From Mycolicibacter hiberniae (GTDB taxonomy: Bacteria > Actinomycetota > Actinomycetes > Mycobacteriales > Mycobacteriaceae): a stretch of DNA of 64,000 nucleotides. This document shows, in pieces, positions 52,308 to 59,550 of this stretch (positions are counted from its first letter, which is position 1; the number at the start of each line of letters is the position of its first letter). Both the position numbers and the translations under genes were made by a program. The stretch covers positions 1,488,001-1,552,000 of the forward strand of contig NZ_AP022609.1 of the NCBI RefSeq assembly GCF_010729485.1, written 5' to 3'. The notes beneath the pieces are model-generated. The model saw nothing but the letters and a program-made list of their open reading frames with translations. It had not been told where the DNA came from and searched no databases.

Positions 52308-52943
52308 TCATTCGTCGAGTTGTGCCCGGATGTCTGGGTCGCTGCAGTAGCGCACCAGTGCCGCAGCGAGTTCGGCGTTGCGGCCCTGGGCCAGCGCACC
52401 GAGTTCGTTTGGGTCAGTGGGGAGTCCGAGTTCGCGTGCCCCTTCCAGTGCGCGCTCGTCGAACGTGTATCGCGCCCACGGCCAGACGTCCTGGGCCTCT
52501 CGGAGAAAGATGCTCGCGCCCACGTCGCCGATCCCCTTGTAGGCCTTCAGCGCCTCGGTGGCCGCCTCGACGTCGCGTCCGCTGCGTTCGGCGAGCAGCC
52601 GAAGATCGCCTCCGTAGTTCGTTTGTGTCGCCTCCGCCAATTCGACGAGCATGGTGGCCGAACTCTCGTCGTAGCGGCGGTAATGAGCCCGTCCCATGGC
52701 GTCGATCAAGGTCTGCCGGTCGGCTTCGAGCACTTTGTGCGGGGTGCGCAAGCCACTCCTGAACAGTTCCCGGGCTGCGCGGGCCGCCACGGCCGAGTCG
52801 ATCGGCTTGCTGGCAAGCATGCACAGCATCAGCAGCTGGAACAGCGGCATCGGCTGATTGCGCAGCCGGATACCGGCCTCCTGGGCGTAGGTGGTGCCCG
52901 CCCGCCGCAGCAACCGGCGCACAAGCTCCTTGTGAGTGGTCAC
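52308..52943 (-). CDS. HhH-GPD/endonuclease III-like protein (Rv1870c-like)
   Basis: The 211-residue protein has an all-helical fold with a helix-hairpin-helix at residues 133-146 (KAYKGIGDVGASIF), the DNA-binding motif of endonuclease III relatives. The catalytic Lys of Nth (Gly-x-Gly-x-Lys) is absent and there is no C-terminal Fe-S cysteine cluster, so glycosylase activity is uncertain. DNA repair is plausible. Length equals that of M. tuberculosis Rv1870c. It is followed at a distance by lldD2 on the same strand upstream. Confidence 0.75.
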   Translation of the reverse strand: MTTHKELVRRLLRRAGTTYAQEAGIRLRNQPMPLFQLLMLCMLASKPIDSAVAARAARELFRSGLRTPHKVLEADRQTLIDAMGRAHYRRYDESSATMLVELAEATQTNYGGDLRLLAERSGRDVEAATEALKAYKGIGDVGASIFLREAQDVWPWARYTFDERALEGARELGLPTDPNELGALAQGRNAELAAALVRYCSDPDIRAQLDE

Positions 52944-53071
52944 GGCTGCGGCTATACCCGGGCTTGAGACCCCAGAAACCCGGCGGGACCCGCCCCGGTT
53001 CGCGCATCACCGACATGATCGGCGCGCTGGTCATGCGCGCCCCCGCGTTCTAAAAGGGCGGCCCGGCGGCG
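52944..53071. other. Gap with no confident gene
   Basis: An in-frame string ending in ITDMIGALVMRAPAF stop is visible on the + strand (to ~53052) without a credible start. It may be a remnant. In M. tuberculosis a small gene (Rv1871c) occupies this interval; I do not find it here. Confidence 0.3.
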
Positions 53072-54310
53072 TTACCGGCGGGGTACCAGCCGTTGCAGCT
53101 GGGTCACATGCTGCGGGGACAACTCCGCCAGATCGCGGACGCCGAGCAGTCGCATGGTGCGTCGGATCTGTTCGGCCAGGATGTCGATCACCCGGTGCAC
53201 GCCGGCCTGTCCGCCGGCCATCAGGCCATAGAGGTAGGCCCGGCCGATCAGGGTGCACCGGGCCCCCAGCGCGACCGCCGCGACGATGTCGGCGCCGCTC
53301 ATGATGCCGGTGTCCAGCAGGATTTCGGTGTCGCGCCCGACGTCGCGCGCCACCTCGGGCAGCAGCTGAAACGGCACGGGTGCCCGGTCCAGCTGGCGGC
53401 CGCCGTGGTTGGACAGCACGATGCCGTCTGCGCCCAGGTCGACCACGGCGCGGGCGTCGGCGACGGTCTGAATGCCTTTGACGACGAATCGGCCCGGCCA
53501 TCGGGATTTGATCCACGCCAGGTCGTCGAAGGTCACGCTCGGGTCGAACATCGAGTCCATGTACTGCGCGACGGTGCCCGACCATCGGTCCAGCGAGGCG
53601 AAGGACAGCGGCTCGGTGGTGAACAGGTCGAACCACCAGGCCGGATGCAGCGCGGCGTCGGCGACGGTCCGCGGCGTCAGTGCCGGGGGAATCGACATGC
53701 CGTTGCGGGTGTCGCGCCGCCGCGCGCCGGCGACCGGGCAGTCGACCGTCACCATCAGGGTGTCGTAGCCGGCGTCGGCGGCGCGGCGCAGCAGCGCCAT
53801 CGACCGATCACGGTCGTGCCACATGTAGAGCTGAAACCAGCGCCGCGCCGCCGGGGCGGCCTGGGCGACGTCCTCGATGGAGGCCGTGCCGAGGGTGGAC
53901 AGCGAGAACGGGATGCCCGCGGCAGCGGCCGCGCGGGCCCCGGCCAGTTCGCCCGCGGTGTGCATGAGCCGGGTGAAGCCGGTGGGTGCGATCGCGAACG
54001 GCAACGCCACCGGCGCCCCCAGCACGCTGGCAGTGGTGTCGACGTCGGTGACGTCGCGCAGGATGGCGGGATGGAACTCGATGTCGCGGAAGGCCTGTCG
54101 GGCGCGGCCCAACGAGATCTCGTCCTCGGCGGCGCCGTCGGTGTAGTCGAACGCTGCCCGCGGTGTGCGCCGCTTGGCGAGGTCCCGCAGGTCCTCGACG
54201 GTCAGCGCACGCTCGAGGCGGCGCGCGGTGCGGTTCAGCCGCGGGCTGCGCAGCCGGATCAGGGGGGCGAGCTCGCCAATTCTGGGGAACCGCCGTGGTA
54301 TCGCCGACAT
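53072..54310 (-). CDS. lldD2: L-lactate dehydrogenase (FMN, quinone-linked) LldD2
   Basis: The 412-residue FMN-dependent alpha-hydroxyacid oxidase oxidises L-lactate to pyruvate at the membrane. Start ATG 54310 follows AAAGGAG. Key blocks are [46 protein letters not shown] and [11 protein letters not shown] (catalytic His). [18 protein letters not shown] closes the FMN site. It matches Rv1872c, reported as the enzyme needed for lactate growth. Divergent to the DUF1810 gene, start-to-start spacing 46 bases. Confidence 0.92.
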   Translation of the reverse strand: MSAIPRRFPRIGELAPLIRLRSPRLNRTARRLERALTVEDLRDLAKRRTPRAAFDYTDGAAEDEISLGRARQAFRDIEFHPAILRDVTDVDTTASVLGAPVALPFAIAPTGFTRLMHTAGELAGARAAAAAGIPFSLSTLGTASIEDVAQAAPAARRWFQLYMWHDRDRSMALLRRAADAGYDTLMVTVDCPVAGARRRDTRNGMSIPPALTPRTVADAALHPAWWFDLFTTEPLSFASLDRWSGTVAQYMDSMFDPSVTFDDLAWIKSRWPGRFVVKGIQTVADARAVVDLGADGIVLSNHGGRQLDRAPVPFQLLPEVARDVGRDTEILLDTGIMSGADIVAAVALGARCTLIGRAYLYGLMAGGQAGVHRVIDILAEQIRRTMRLLGVRDLAELSPQHVTQLQRLVPRR

Positions 54311-54356
54311 CGCTGACTCCTTTACTGCCGCACTCGAACTGTGCCACGGTTGGTGC

Positions 54357-54815
54357 ATGGCCGACACCTTCGGGCTACAGCGTTTCGTCGACGCGCAGGC
54401 CGGGGTGTATGACACCGTGCTCACCGAACTACGCGCCGGCCGCAAACGCAGCCACTGGATGTGGTTCGTGTTTCCGCAGTTGTCGGGGTTGGGCACCAGC
54501 GCGATGGCCCGCCGTTACGGGATCCGGTCGGCGGCCGAGGCACGGGCCTACCTGGCGCACGACGTGCTCGGGCCGCGGCTGCGGGAATGTGCGGGCCTGA
54601 TCGGCGCGGTGCGCGGCCGGTCCATCGAGGAGATTCTGGGCCGGCCCGACGATCTCAAGCTTCGGTCGTCGATGACGTTGTTCGGCCGGGCTTGCGCGGG
54701 CGGAGGGCACGTCGGCCGGTGCGCGTGCAGTGAGGTTCGCGCGGTGCTGGACCGCTATTTCGCCGGGCAGGAGGACCCGGTGACGGTGGAACGGTTGGCG
54801 CGGCTGGACAGCTGA
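54357..54815 (+). CDS. DUF1810 family protein (Rv1873-like)
   Basis: The 152-residue protein is all-helical with conserved [20 protein letters not shown] and [18 protein letters not shown]. The frame extends upstream but ATG 54357 begins at the conserved domain. A related structure is known from M. tuberculosis Rv1873, with no assigned function. It ends in a terminator hairpin shared with ahpD. Confidence 0.82.
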   Translation: MADTFGLQRFVDAQAGVYDTVLTELRAGRKRSHWMWFVFPQLSGLGTSAMARRYGIRSAAEARAYLAHDVLGPRLRECAGLIGAVRGRSIEEILGRPDDLKLRSSMTLFGRACAGGGHVGRCACSEVRAVLDRYFAGQEDPVTVERLARLDS

Positions 54816-54822
54816 GGCCTAC

Positions 54823-54854
54823 GGCGCGCGCCGGGTGCTTACCCGGCGCGCGCC
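54823..54854. terminator. 14-bp perfect hairpin, bidirectional terminator
   Basis: Arms 54823-54836 and 54841-54854 are exact complements around a GCTT loop. Convergent DUF1810 and ahpD genes end on either side. Confidence 0.75.
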
Positions 54855-54862
54855 GATCGGCA

Positions 54863-55408
54863 TCAGCCCGCCGGCGAAGCTGCCGGGTCGGCGCCGGCGG
54901 CAAAGACCGCCTGCCCGACCCCGGCCACGATCGAGGCGACCTTGAGGGCTTCGAGCACCGCCTCGCGGCCGATACCCGCCTCGCGCACCGCGTGCTCGTG
55001 CGAGGCCACGCAGTCCGAGCACCCGTTGATCGCCGAGACCGCGAAACTCCACAGCTCGAAGTTCGCCTTGTCGACCCCCGGGTTGCCGATGATGTTCATC
55101 CGCAAGCCGGGCCGGAGGTCGTCGTAGCTTCCGCCCAGGAAGTGCCGGCCACGGTAGAACACATTGTTCATGCCCATGATCGACGCGGCACCCAGGGCAG
55201 CCTGGTAGGCCTCCGCCGACAGGATGTCGGCGGCCTCGGCGCCGATCTCGGCCAGCACCGTGGCGTTGCGCGTAGCCGCGGCGCTGGCGAGCAGGCAGCC
55301 CCAGAGCTGCTCTTCGTTCAGGACAGTGCTGCGGGCGATCGAACCCAGGTTGAGCTTGAGGTCCTTGGCGTACTCCGGAATCGCGTTCTTGAGGTTCTCA
55401 ATACTCAT
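54863..55408 (-). CDS. ahpD: Alkylhydroperoxidase AhpD
   Basis: AhpD reduces AhpC with electrons from lipoylated dihydrolipoamide acyltransferase. Start ATG 55408 gives 181 residues. The catalytic CxxC is C130-S-D-C133 in [13 protein letters not shown], with H137 as the proton relay. ahpD follows ahpC by ~39 bases in the same operon, divergent from oxyR. In M. tuberculosis these genes sit elsewhere (near Rv2427Ac-Rv2429). Confidence 0.95.
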   Translation of the reverse strand: MSIENLKNAIPEYAKDLKLNLGSIARSTVLNEEQLWGCLLASAAATRNATVLAEIGAEAADILSAEAYQAALGAASIMGMNNVFYRGRHFLGGSYDDLRPGLRMNIIGNPGVDKANFELWSFAVSAINGCSDCVASHEHAVREAGIGREAVLEALKVASIVAGVGQAVFAAGADPAASPAG

Positions 55409-55446
55409 CGGCGCTGCTCCTTCTTGTCGTGACGCTCGGCTGCGAT

Positions 55447-56037
55447 CTAGAGAGATTCTTTGAGCAGCTCGCCGACGTTCAGGGTCGCCTCGCCCTTCTT
55501 CCAGTTGCAGGCGCACAGCTCGTCGGACTGCAGGGCGTCGAGCACCCGCAGCACCTCGTCGACGTTGCGGCCCACCGATCCTGCCGTCACCGAGACGAAC
55601 TGGATCTCATTGTTCGGGTCGATGATGAAGGTGGCCCGGTCGGCGACCCCGTCGGAGTTGAGCACGCCGGTCGCCGTCACCAGTTCGCGGTTGAGGTCCG
55701 AGAGCATCGGGAACGGCAGGGTCTTGAGGTCTTCGTGCTGGGCGCGCCAGTTGTAGTGCACGAACTCGTTGTCGGTCGAGACGCCGAGGACCTGGGCGTC
55801 GCGGTCGGCGAACTCGTCGTTCAACTTGCCGAACGCCGCGATCTCGGTCGGGCAGATGAAGGTGAAGTCCTTGGGCCAGAAGAACACCACGCGCCACTTG
55901 CCGGCGTGGTCATCGTTGGTGATGGTGGTGAAGAAGTCGTCGGGCCCGCTCGCGTCGACCTTCGACAGGTCGCCCGGGATCAAGGCGGTGAGCTTGTAGG
56001 GCGGGAACTGCTCGCCAATAGTCAACAGTGCTGCCAT
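55447..56037 (-). CDS. ahpC: Alkyl hydroperoxide reductase AhpC (typical 2-Cys peroxiredoxin)
   Basis: AhpC reduces peroxides and peroxynitrite. Start ATG 56037 follows AAGGAG, giving 196 residues. The peroxidatic Cys is C62 in FTFICPTE; C175 and C177 in [12 protein letters not shown] act in resolution, as in the M. tuberculosis enzyme. Divergent to oxyR, whose product should control it. ahpD follows directly. Confidence 0.96.
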   Translation of the reverse strand: MAALLTIGEQFPPYKLTALIPGDLSKVDASGPDDFFTTITNDDHAGKWRVVFFWPKDFTFICPTEIAAFGKLNDEFADRDAQVLGVSTDNEFVHYNWRAQHEDLKTLPFPMLSDLNRELVTATGVLNSDGVADRATFIIDPNNEIQFVSVTAGSVGRNVDEVLRVLDALQSDELCACNWKKGEATLNVGELLKESL

Positions 56038-56153
56038 GACACTCCTTGGTAGGTGAGTTTTCTGCATTCGGGGCGCGTTCGACACCCGCAGTCTCCATCG
56101 TGCCCTATCTGAATTAAAAATGAAAGGTGATGCCACGCACTATAATTATCGGC
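56038..56153. promoter_or_regulatory. Divergent oxyR-ahpC regulatory region
   Basis: This 116-bp region holds both promoters. The AT-rich block 56109-56150 contains ATAATTAT palindromes and an ATC/GAT-flanked stretch (56107 to 56131), compatible with T-N11-A LysR boxes. OxyR binding is inferred from context. Confidence 0.55.
56141..56146 (+). promoter_or_regulatory. Consensus -10 TATAAT for leaderless oxyR
   Basis: Perfect TATAAT ending 7 bases before ATG 56154; no Shine-Dalgarno. Confidence 0.6.
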
Positions 56154-57086
56154 ATGACCGATGCAAGCTATCAGCCCACGCTGGCGGGCCTGCGGGCCTT
56201 CGCCGCCGTGGCCGAGAAGCACCACTTCAGCCTCGCCGCGGCGGGGCTGGGCCTGAGCCAGTCCACCCTCTCGCAGGCCCTGTCGTCGTTGGAGGCCGGG
56301 TTGGGGGTGCAACTCATCGAGCGTTCCACCCGGCGGGTTTTCCTGACCGCCGAGGGGCAGCAGCTGTTGCCGCATGCTCATGCGGTGCTCGACGCGGCGG
56401 CGCAGTTCTCCGCGGCGGCTGCCGGGGTGGCCGACCCCTTGCAGGGCGCGGTCCGGCTGGGCCTGATCCCGACGGTGGCGCCGTACGTGCTGCCCGCAGT
56501 GCTGGCCGGCCTGGCCGAGGAACTGCCGGAGCTCAACCTGCGGGTGATCGAAGACCAGACCGAGCGACTGCTCACCGGGCTGCGCGAGGGTGCCGTCGAC
56601 GCGGCCGTGATGGCATTGCCGGCCGACGTGCCCGCAATGACCGAAATCCCGATATACGACGAGGATTTCGTGTTGGCCCTGCCGCCGGGGCATGCGCTGG
56701 CCGGCAAGCGCCGACTGCCTCCGGCCGCGCTGGCCGACCTGCCGCTGTTGTTGCTCGACGAGGGTCACTGCCTGCGGGACCAGACGCTGGAGATCTGCCG
56801 CAACGCCGGGGTGCGCGCGGAATTGGCGACCACGCGCGCGGCATCGCTGGCCACCGCCGTCCAGTGCGTGAACGGCGGGCTGGGGGTGACCCTGATCCCG
56901 CAGACGGCGGTGGCGGTGGAGGCCGAGCGCAACGGCCTGGCGCTGGCCCGTTTCGCGCCGCCGCAGCCCGGCAGGCGCATCGGGCTGGTCTTTCGTTCCT
57001 CCAGCGGCCGCGAAGAGTCCTATCGGCGACTGGCGCGGATCGTCGGCAAGGTGGTGGCCGCCGGTCATCGGGTCGATCTGCTCTAA
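56154..57086 (+). CDS. oxyR: LysR-type peroxide regulator OxyR
   Basis: The 310-residue LysR protein begins at ATG 56154 ([20 protein letters not shown]). The HTH lies at residues ~10-68, with [17 protein letters not shown] as the recognition helix. The effector domain has cysteines in [13 protein letters not shown] (redox pair candidates) as in OxyR. It is intact, unlike the inactivated oxyR of M. tuberculosis. It should activate the divergent ahpCD under peroxide. Confidence 0.92.
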   Translation: MTDASYQPTLAGLRAFAAVAEKHHFSLAAAGLGLSQSTLSQALSSLEAGLGVQLIERSTRRVFLTAEGQQLLPHAHAVLDAAAQFSAAAAGVADPLQGAVRLGLIPTVAPYVLPAVLAGLAEELPELNLRVIEDQTERLLTGLREGAVDAAVMALPADVPAMTEIPIYDEDFVLALPPGHALAGKRRLPPAALADLPLLLLDEGHCLRDQTLEICRNAGVRAELATTRAASLATAVQCVNGGLGVTLIPQTAVAVEAERNGLALARFAPPQPGRRIGLVFRSSSGREESYRRLARIVGKVVAAGHRVDLL

Positions 57087-57110
57087 GCGCAGTGGCGGGC
57101 GCGGGCCGTT

Positions 57111-57116
57111 TAGGCT
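57111..57116 (+). promoter_or_regulatory. -10 element TAGGCT before the crotonase gene
   Basis: TAGGCT ends 6 bases before GTG 57123. No Shine-Dalgarno precedes the GTG, so a leaderless transcript is likely. Confidence 0.45.
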
Positions 57117-57122
57117 GCACGG

Positions 57123-57890
57123 GTGATCCTGACGATCGAAGACCAGAACCGGGTACGCACCCTGACGCTGAATCGTCCCGAGGCGCTCAATGCGTTCAAC
57201 GAGGCGCTCTACGACGCCACCGCCGAGGCGTTGCTGGCCGCCGCGGACGATCCCGAGGTGGCGGTGGTGCTGATCACCGGCGCCGGGCGGGCGTTCAGCG
57301 CCGGGACGGACCTTGCCGAGATGCAGGCGATGGTCACCGATCCGGACTTCGTGCCGGGCAAGCACGGTTTCCGCGGTCTCATCGCGGCGCTGGGACGGTT
57401 CCCCAAGCCGCTGATCTGTGCGGTGAACGGCCTCGGCCTGGGCATCGGAGCCACCGTCTTGGGCTATGCGGACCTGGCGTTCATGTCCTCGACAGCGCGA
57501 CTGAAGTGCCCGTTCACCAGTCTGGGCGTGGCCCCCGAGGCCGGCTCGTCGTATCTGCTCCCGCAGCTGATCGGCAGGCAGAACGCGGCCTGGCTGTTGA
57601 TGTCCTCGGAGTGGATCAGCGCCGACGAGGCGCGGCGGATGGGCTTGGTCTTTGCCGTGTGCGAACCGGACGACCTTCTGGACGAGGCCCGCAGGCACGC
57701 CGAAGTGCTTTCGTCCCGGCCTATTTCAAGTCTGATGGCGGTCAAGGCGGCGATGGTCGAGCCGACCCGGGCCGCAACGCTGGAGGCTGTCGAACGCGAG
57801 AACGGGTTCTTCGCCGAACTGCTGGGCGGCCAGGCCAACGCCGACGCGCTGGCCGAATTCAGCGGCCGGCGGGGCGGCGGCTCAGCGTGA
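57123..57890 (+). CDS. Enoyl-CoA hydratase/isomerase family (crotonase) protein
   Basis: The 255-residue crotonase begins at GTG 57123. VVLITGAGRAFSAGTDLAEM and AVNGLGLGIGATVLGYADL form the oxyanion hole and active site. The catalytic glutamate pair of hydratases is not complete: the second site has LGVAPEAGSSYLL with a Glu, as in isomerases. It could act on a branched or aromatic acyl-CoA. It overlaps the bfd stop on the other strand by 9 bases. Confidence 0.82.
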   Translation: MILTIEDQNRVRTLTLNRPEALNAFNEALYDATAEALLAAADDPEVAVVLITGAGRAFSAGTDLAEMQAMVTDPDFVPGKHGFRGLIAALGRFPKPLICAVNGLGLGIGATVLGYADLAFMSSTARLKCPFTSLGVAPEAGSSYLLPQLIGRQNAAWLLMSSEWISADEARRMGLVFAVCEPDDLLDEARRHAEVLSSRPISSLMAVKAAMVEPTRAATLEAVERENGFFAELLGGQANADALAEFSGRRGGGSA

Positions 57891-58106
57891 TCCCACGGGG
57901 CTGATGTCCAGCGCGAGGCCGCGCAACGCGTCCTCGTCGGTAGCGGCCAGGGCCGCTTGGATGATGCCGCGAACGGTGCAGCGGCACCGGCCGCAGTCGG
58001 CTCCCGCGCCGCACATCGCGGCTACCTCTTTCGACGTCGACGCCCCGGCGGCGACGGCGTCCGACACCATCTGATTGGTGGCTCCGACACACAGGCATAC
58101 GTACAT
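57882..58106 (-). CDS. bfd: Bacterioferritin-associated ferredoxin
   Basis: The 74-residue [2Fe-2S] protein has the Bfd cysteine pattern C4, C6, C38, C41 (YVCLCVG, ADCGRCRC). Bfd passes electrons to bacterioferritin heme to release stored iron. It lies ~400 bases from bfrA on the opposite strand, separated by an IdeR-like box. Repression by IdeR in iron-replete cells is expected. Confidence 0.9.
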   Translation of the reverse strand: MYVCLCVGATNQMVSDAVAAGASTSKEVAAMCGAGADCGRCRCTVRGIIQAALAATDEDALRGLALDISPVGSR

Positions 58107-58115
58107 GCGCGGGCC

Positions 58116-58220
58116 CTACCGACCCTCGCCGGCCGGCGCCGGCAGATCGATTGCGGTCTTGTCCGGGTGGCCGAGTCGTTGCTGTGCACGCGCTGCACCC
58201 TCGAATTCCAGCAGCGTCAT
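58116..58220 (-). CDS. Possible small protein upstream of bfd
   Basis: A 34-residue frame (MTLLEFEGAARAQQR...) ends 9 bases before bfd, with GAGG just before its ATG. Third-position GC is about 70 percent, only weak coding support. If real, it would be the first gene of an iron-controlled bfd transcript. Low confidence; a longer in-frame start is also possible. Confidence 0.25.
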   Translation of the reverse strand: MTLLEFEGAARAQQRLGHPDKTAIDLPAPAGEGR

Positions 58221-58276
58221 CACCTCATGTCCATCGTCGACTTCTTGCGCGATTGTCGGGCGGAGCGCGCCCGATG

Positions 58277-58295
58277 TTAGTAGAGTCTAACCTAA
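58277..58295 (-). promoter_or_regulatory. IdeR (iron) box
   Basis: Read on the minus strand the site is TTAGGTTAGACTCTACTAA, with a perfect left half and 15/19 matches to TTAGGTTAGGCTAACCTAA. It lies between bfd and bfrA and could control both. Confidence 0.7.
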
Positions 58296-58425
58296 GTAAA
58301 GCGCACCTTGCATGAGTCCGGTCAACCGGCGATGACCAAGAGTTCGCCCGACGACTTCCGGGTGGTGCGGCGATGAGACGCGCCGAGACGCGGGTAAACA
58401 TGCCCCTGCGGCGCACCGTCTGCAC

Positions 58426-58431
58426 TAGATT
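58426..58431 (+). promoter_or_regulatory. Candidate bfrA -10 TAGATT
   Basis: TAGATT is 80 bases before bfrA ATG 58512, leaving a ~75-base leader. Confidence 0.35.
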
Positions 58432-58511
58432 GGATGTGCGCGTTGCGGCGATGACGCAAGCCCCCTCCGTCGCGGCCGGCCGGCGAGGTTCTTCATGGCA
58501 GAGGAGAGATC

Positions 58512-58991
58512 ATGCAAGGCGACCCCGAAGTTCTCAAACTGCTCAATGAGCAGCTGACCAGCGAACTCACCGCGATCAACCAGTACTTCCTGCACGCCAA
58601 GATGCAGGACAATTGGGGTTTCACCGAGTTGGCCGGCCACACCCGCGAAGAGTCCATGGAGGAGATGCGCCACGCCGAGTCGGTCACCGACCGGATTCTG
58701 GTGCTCGGCGGCCTGCCGAACTATCAGCGCATCGGGTCGCTGCGAATCGGCCAGACGCTGCGCGAGCAGTTCGAGAGCGACCTGGCGCTGGAGATCGACG
58801 TGCTCAACCGGCTGCGGCCGGGCATCGTCATGTGCCGGGAGAAGCAGGACAGCACCACCGCCCAGATTCTGGAGACCATCCTCGCCGACGAGGAGTCCCA
58901 CATCGATTATCTGGAAACCCAGCTGGAGCTGATGGACAAGCTCGGCGAGGCGCTGTACTCCGCGCAGTGTGTCGCCCGCCCGCCCTCATGA
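58512..58991 (+). CDS. bfrA: Bacterioferritin
   Basis: The 159-residue heme ferritin has the heme ligand M52 (ESMEEMRHAE) and ferroxidase residues E18, E51, H54 region, E94, E127 and H130 (DEESHIDYLE). It stores iron as a 24-mer. A GGAGAG precedes ATG 58512. In M. tuberculosis bfrA is activated by IdeR in high iron; the box upstream is consistent. Its electron donor Bfd is divergent. Confidence 0.95.
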   Translation: MQGDPEVLKLLNEQLTSELTAINQYFLHAKMQDNWGFTELAGHTREESMEEMRHAESVTDRILVLGGLPNYQRIGSLRIGQTLREQFESDLALEIDVLNRLRPGIVMCREKQDSTTAQILETILADEESHIDYLETQLELMDKLGEALYSAQCVARPPS

Positions 58992-59041
58992 GGTCCTGGG
59001 GGACAGGATGTTTTAGCGGCCTTGGCGAACCGGCGACCCGC

Positions 59042-59047
59042 TAGTAT
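59042..59047 (+). promoter_or_regulatory. -10 element TAGTAT before the CMD-family gene
   Basis: TAGTAT ends 8 bases before ATG 59056. The ATG is preceded by AAGG, too close to act as a normal ribosome-binding site. Confidence 0.4.
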
Positions 59048-59055
59048 CCCAAGGT

Positions 59056-59550
59056 ATGAGCCGAATCGGGGATTTCGCCCCAGACGACGTAATGGGCTGG
59101 ATGGTCAAGTCGCCCGAACTGGCCGCTGGAATCGGCGGTTTCAGCACGGCGGTCTACTCCCGCGGCCGGCTGCCGCTGCGCACCCGGGAGTTGGCCCGGA
59201 TGGTGATCGCCTTGGACAACGAGTGCACGGTCTGCGCCAACACCCGTGACGCCGACGGCCCGGCAGCCGGGGTCAGCGAAGATCTCTACGAGCATGCGGC
59301 CCAGTGGCGCACCTGGGAGGGGTTCAGCCCCCAGGAGCGGATCGCCGCCGAGTTCGCCCACCGGTTCGCCACAGACCACACCGGCCTGGGCGACGACGAA
59401 GATTTCTGGTCGCGGTGCGCCGAGCACCTGAGCGACGAGCTGCTCGCCGACCTTGCGCTGTCGTGTGCGTTGTGGCTGGGCATGGGCCGGCTGCTGCGCA
59501 CCCTCGATATCGGGCAGGCGTGCACGTTGACGCTGCCGAGCCGGGCTTGA
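59056..59550 (+). CDS. Carboxymuconolactone decarboxylase/AhpD-like protein
   Basis: The 164-residue protein has the CMD domain with LPLRTRELARMVIALDNECTVCANT cut here by the CxxC motif ECTVCANTRD, which in AhpD relatives is redox active. A full His relay is not seen, since the motif lacks the following His of ExxCxxCxxxH. The product may be a peroxidase or a decarboxylase. The stop TGA overlaps the TTG start of the next gene. Confidence 0.8.
   Translation: MSRIGDFAPDDVMGWMVKSPELAAGIGGFSTAVYSRGRLPLRTRELARMVIALDNECTVCANTRDADGPAAGVSEDLYEHAAQWRTWEGFSPQERIAAEFAHRFATDHTGLGDDEDFWSRCAEHLSDELLADLALSCALWLGMGRLLRTLDIGQACTLTLPSRA

Larger units (their letters stand above)
58107..58511. other. bfd-bfrA intergenic region
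   Basis: The 405 bases contain an IdeR-like box (58277-58295), a -10 for bfrA (58426-58431) and a possible 34-residue ORF on the minus strand (58116-58220). Other ORFs here overlap in several frames and look random. Confidence 0.6.

Noticed and set aside
57957..58280. Open frame on the + strand across the bfd-bfrA gap
   Set aside because: Overlaps bfd antisense and has no domain or start signal; composition is random.
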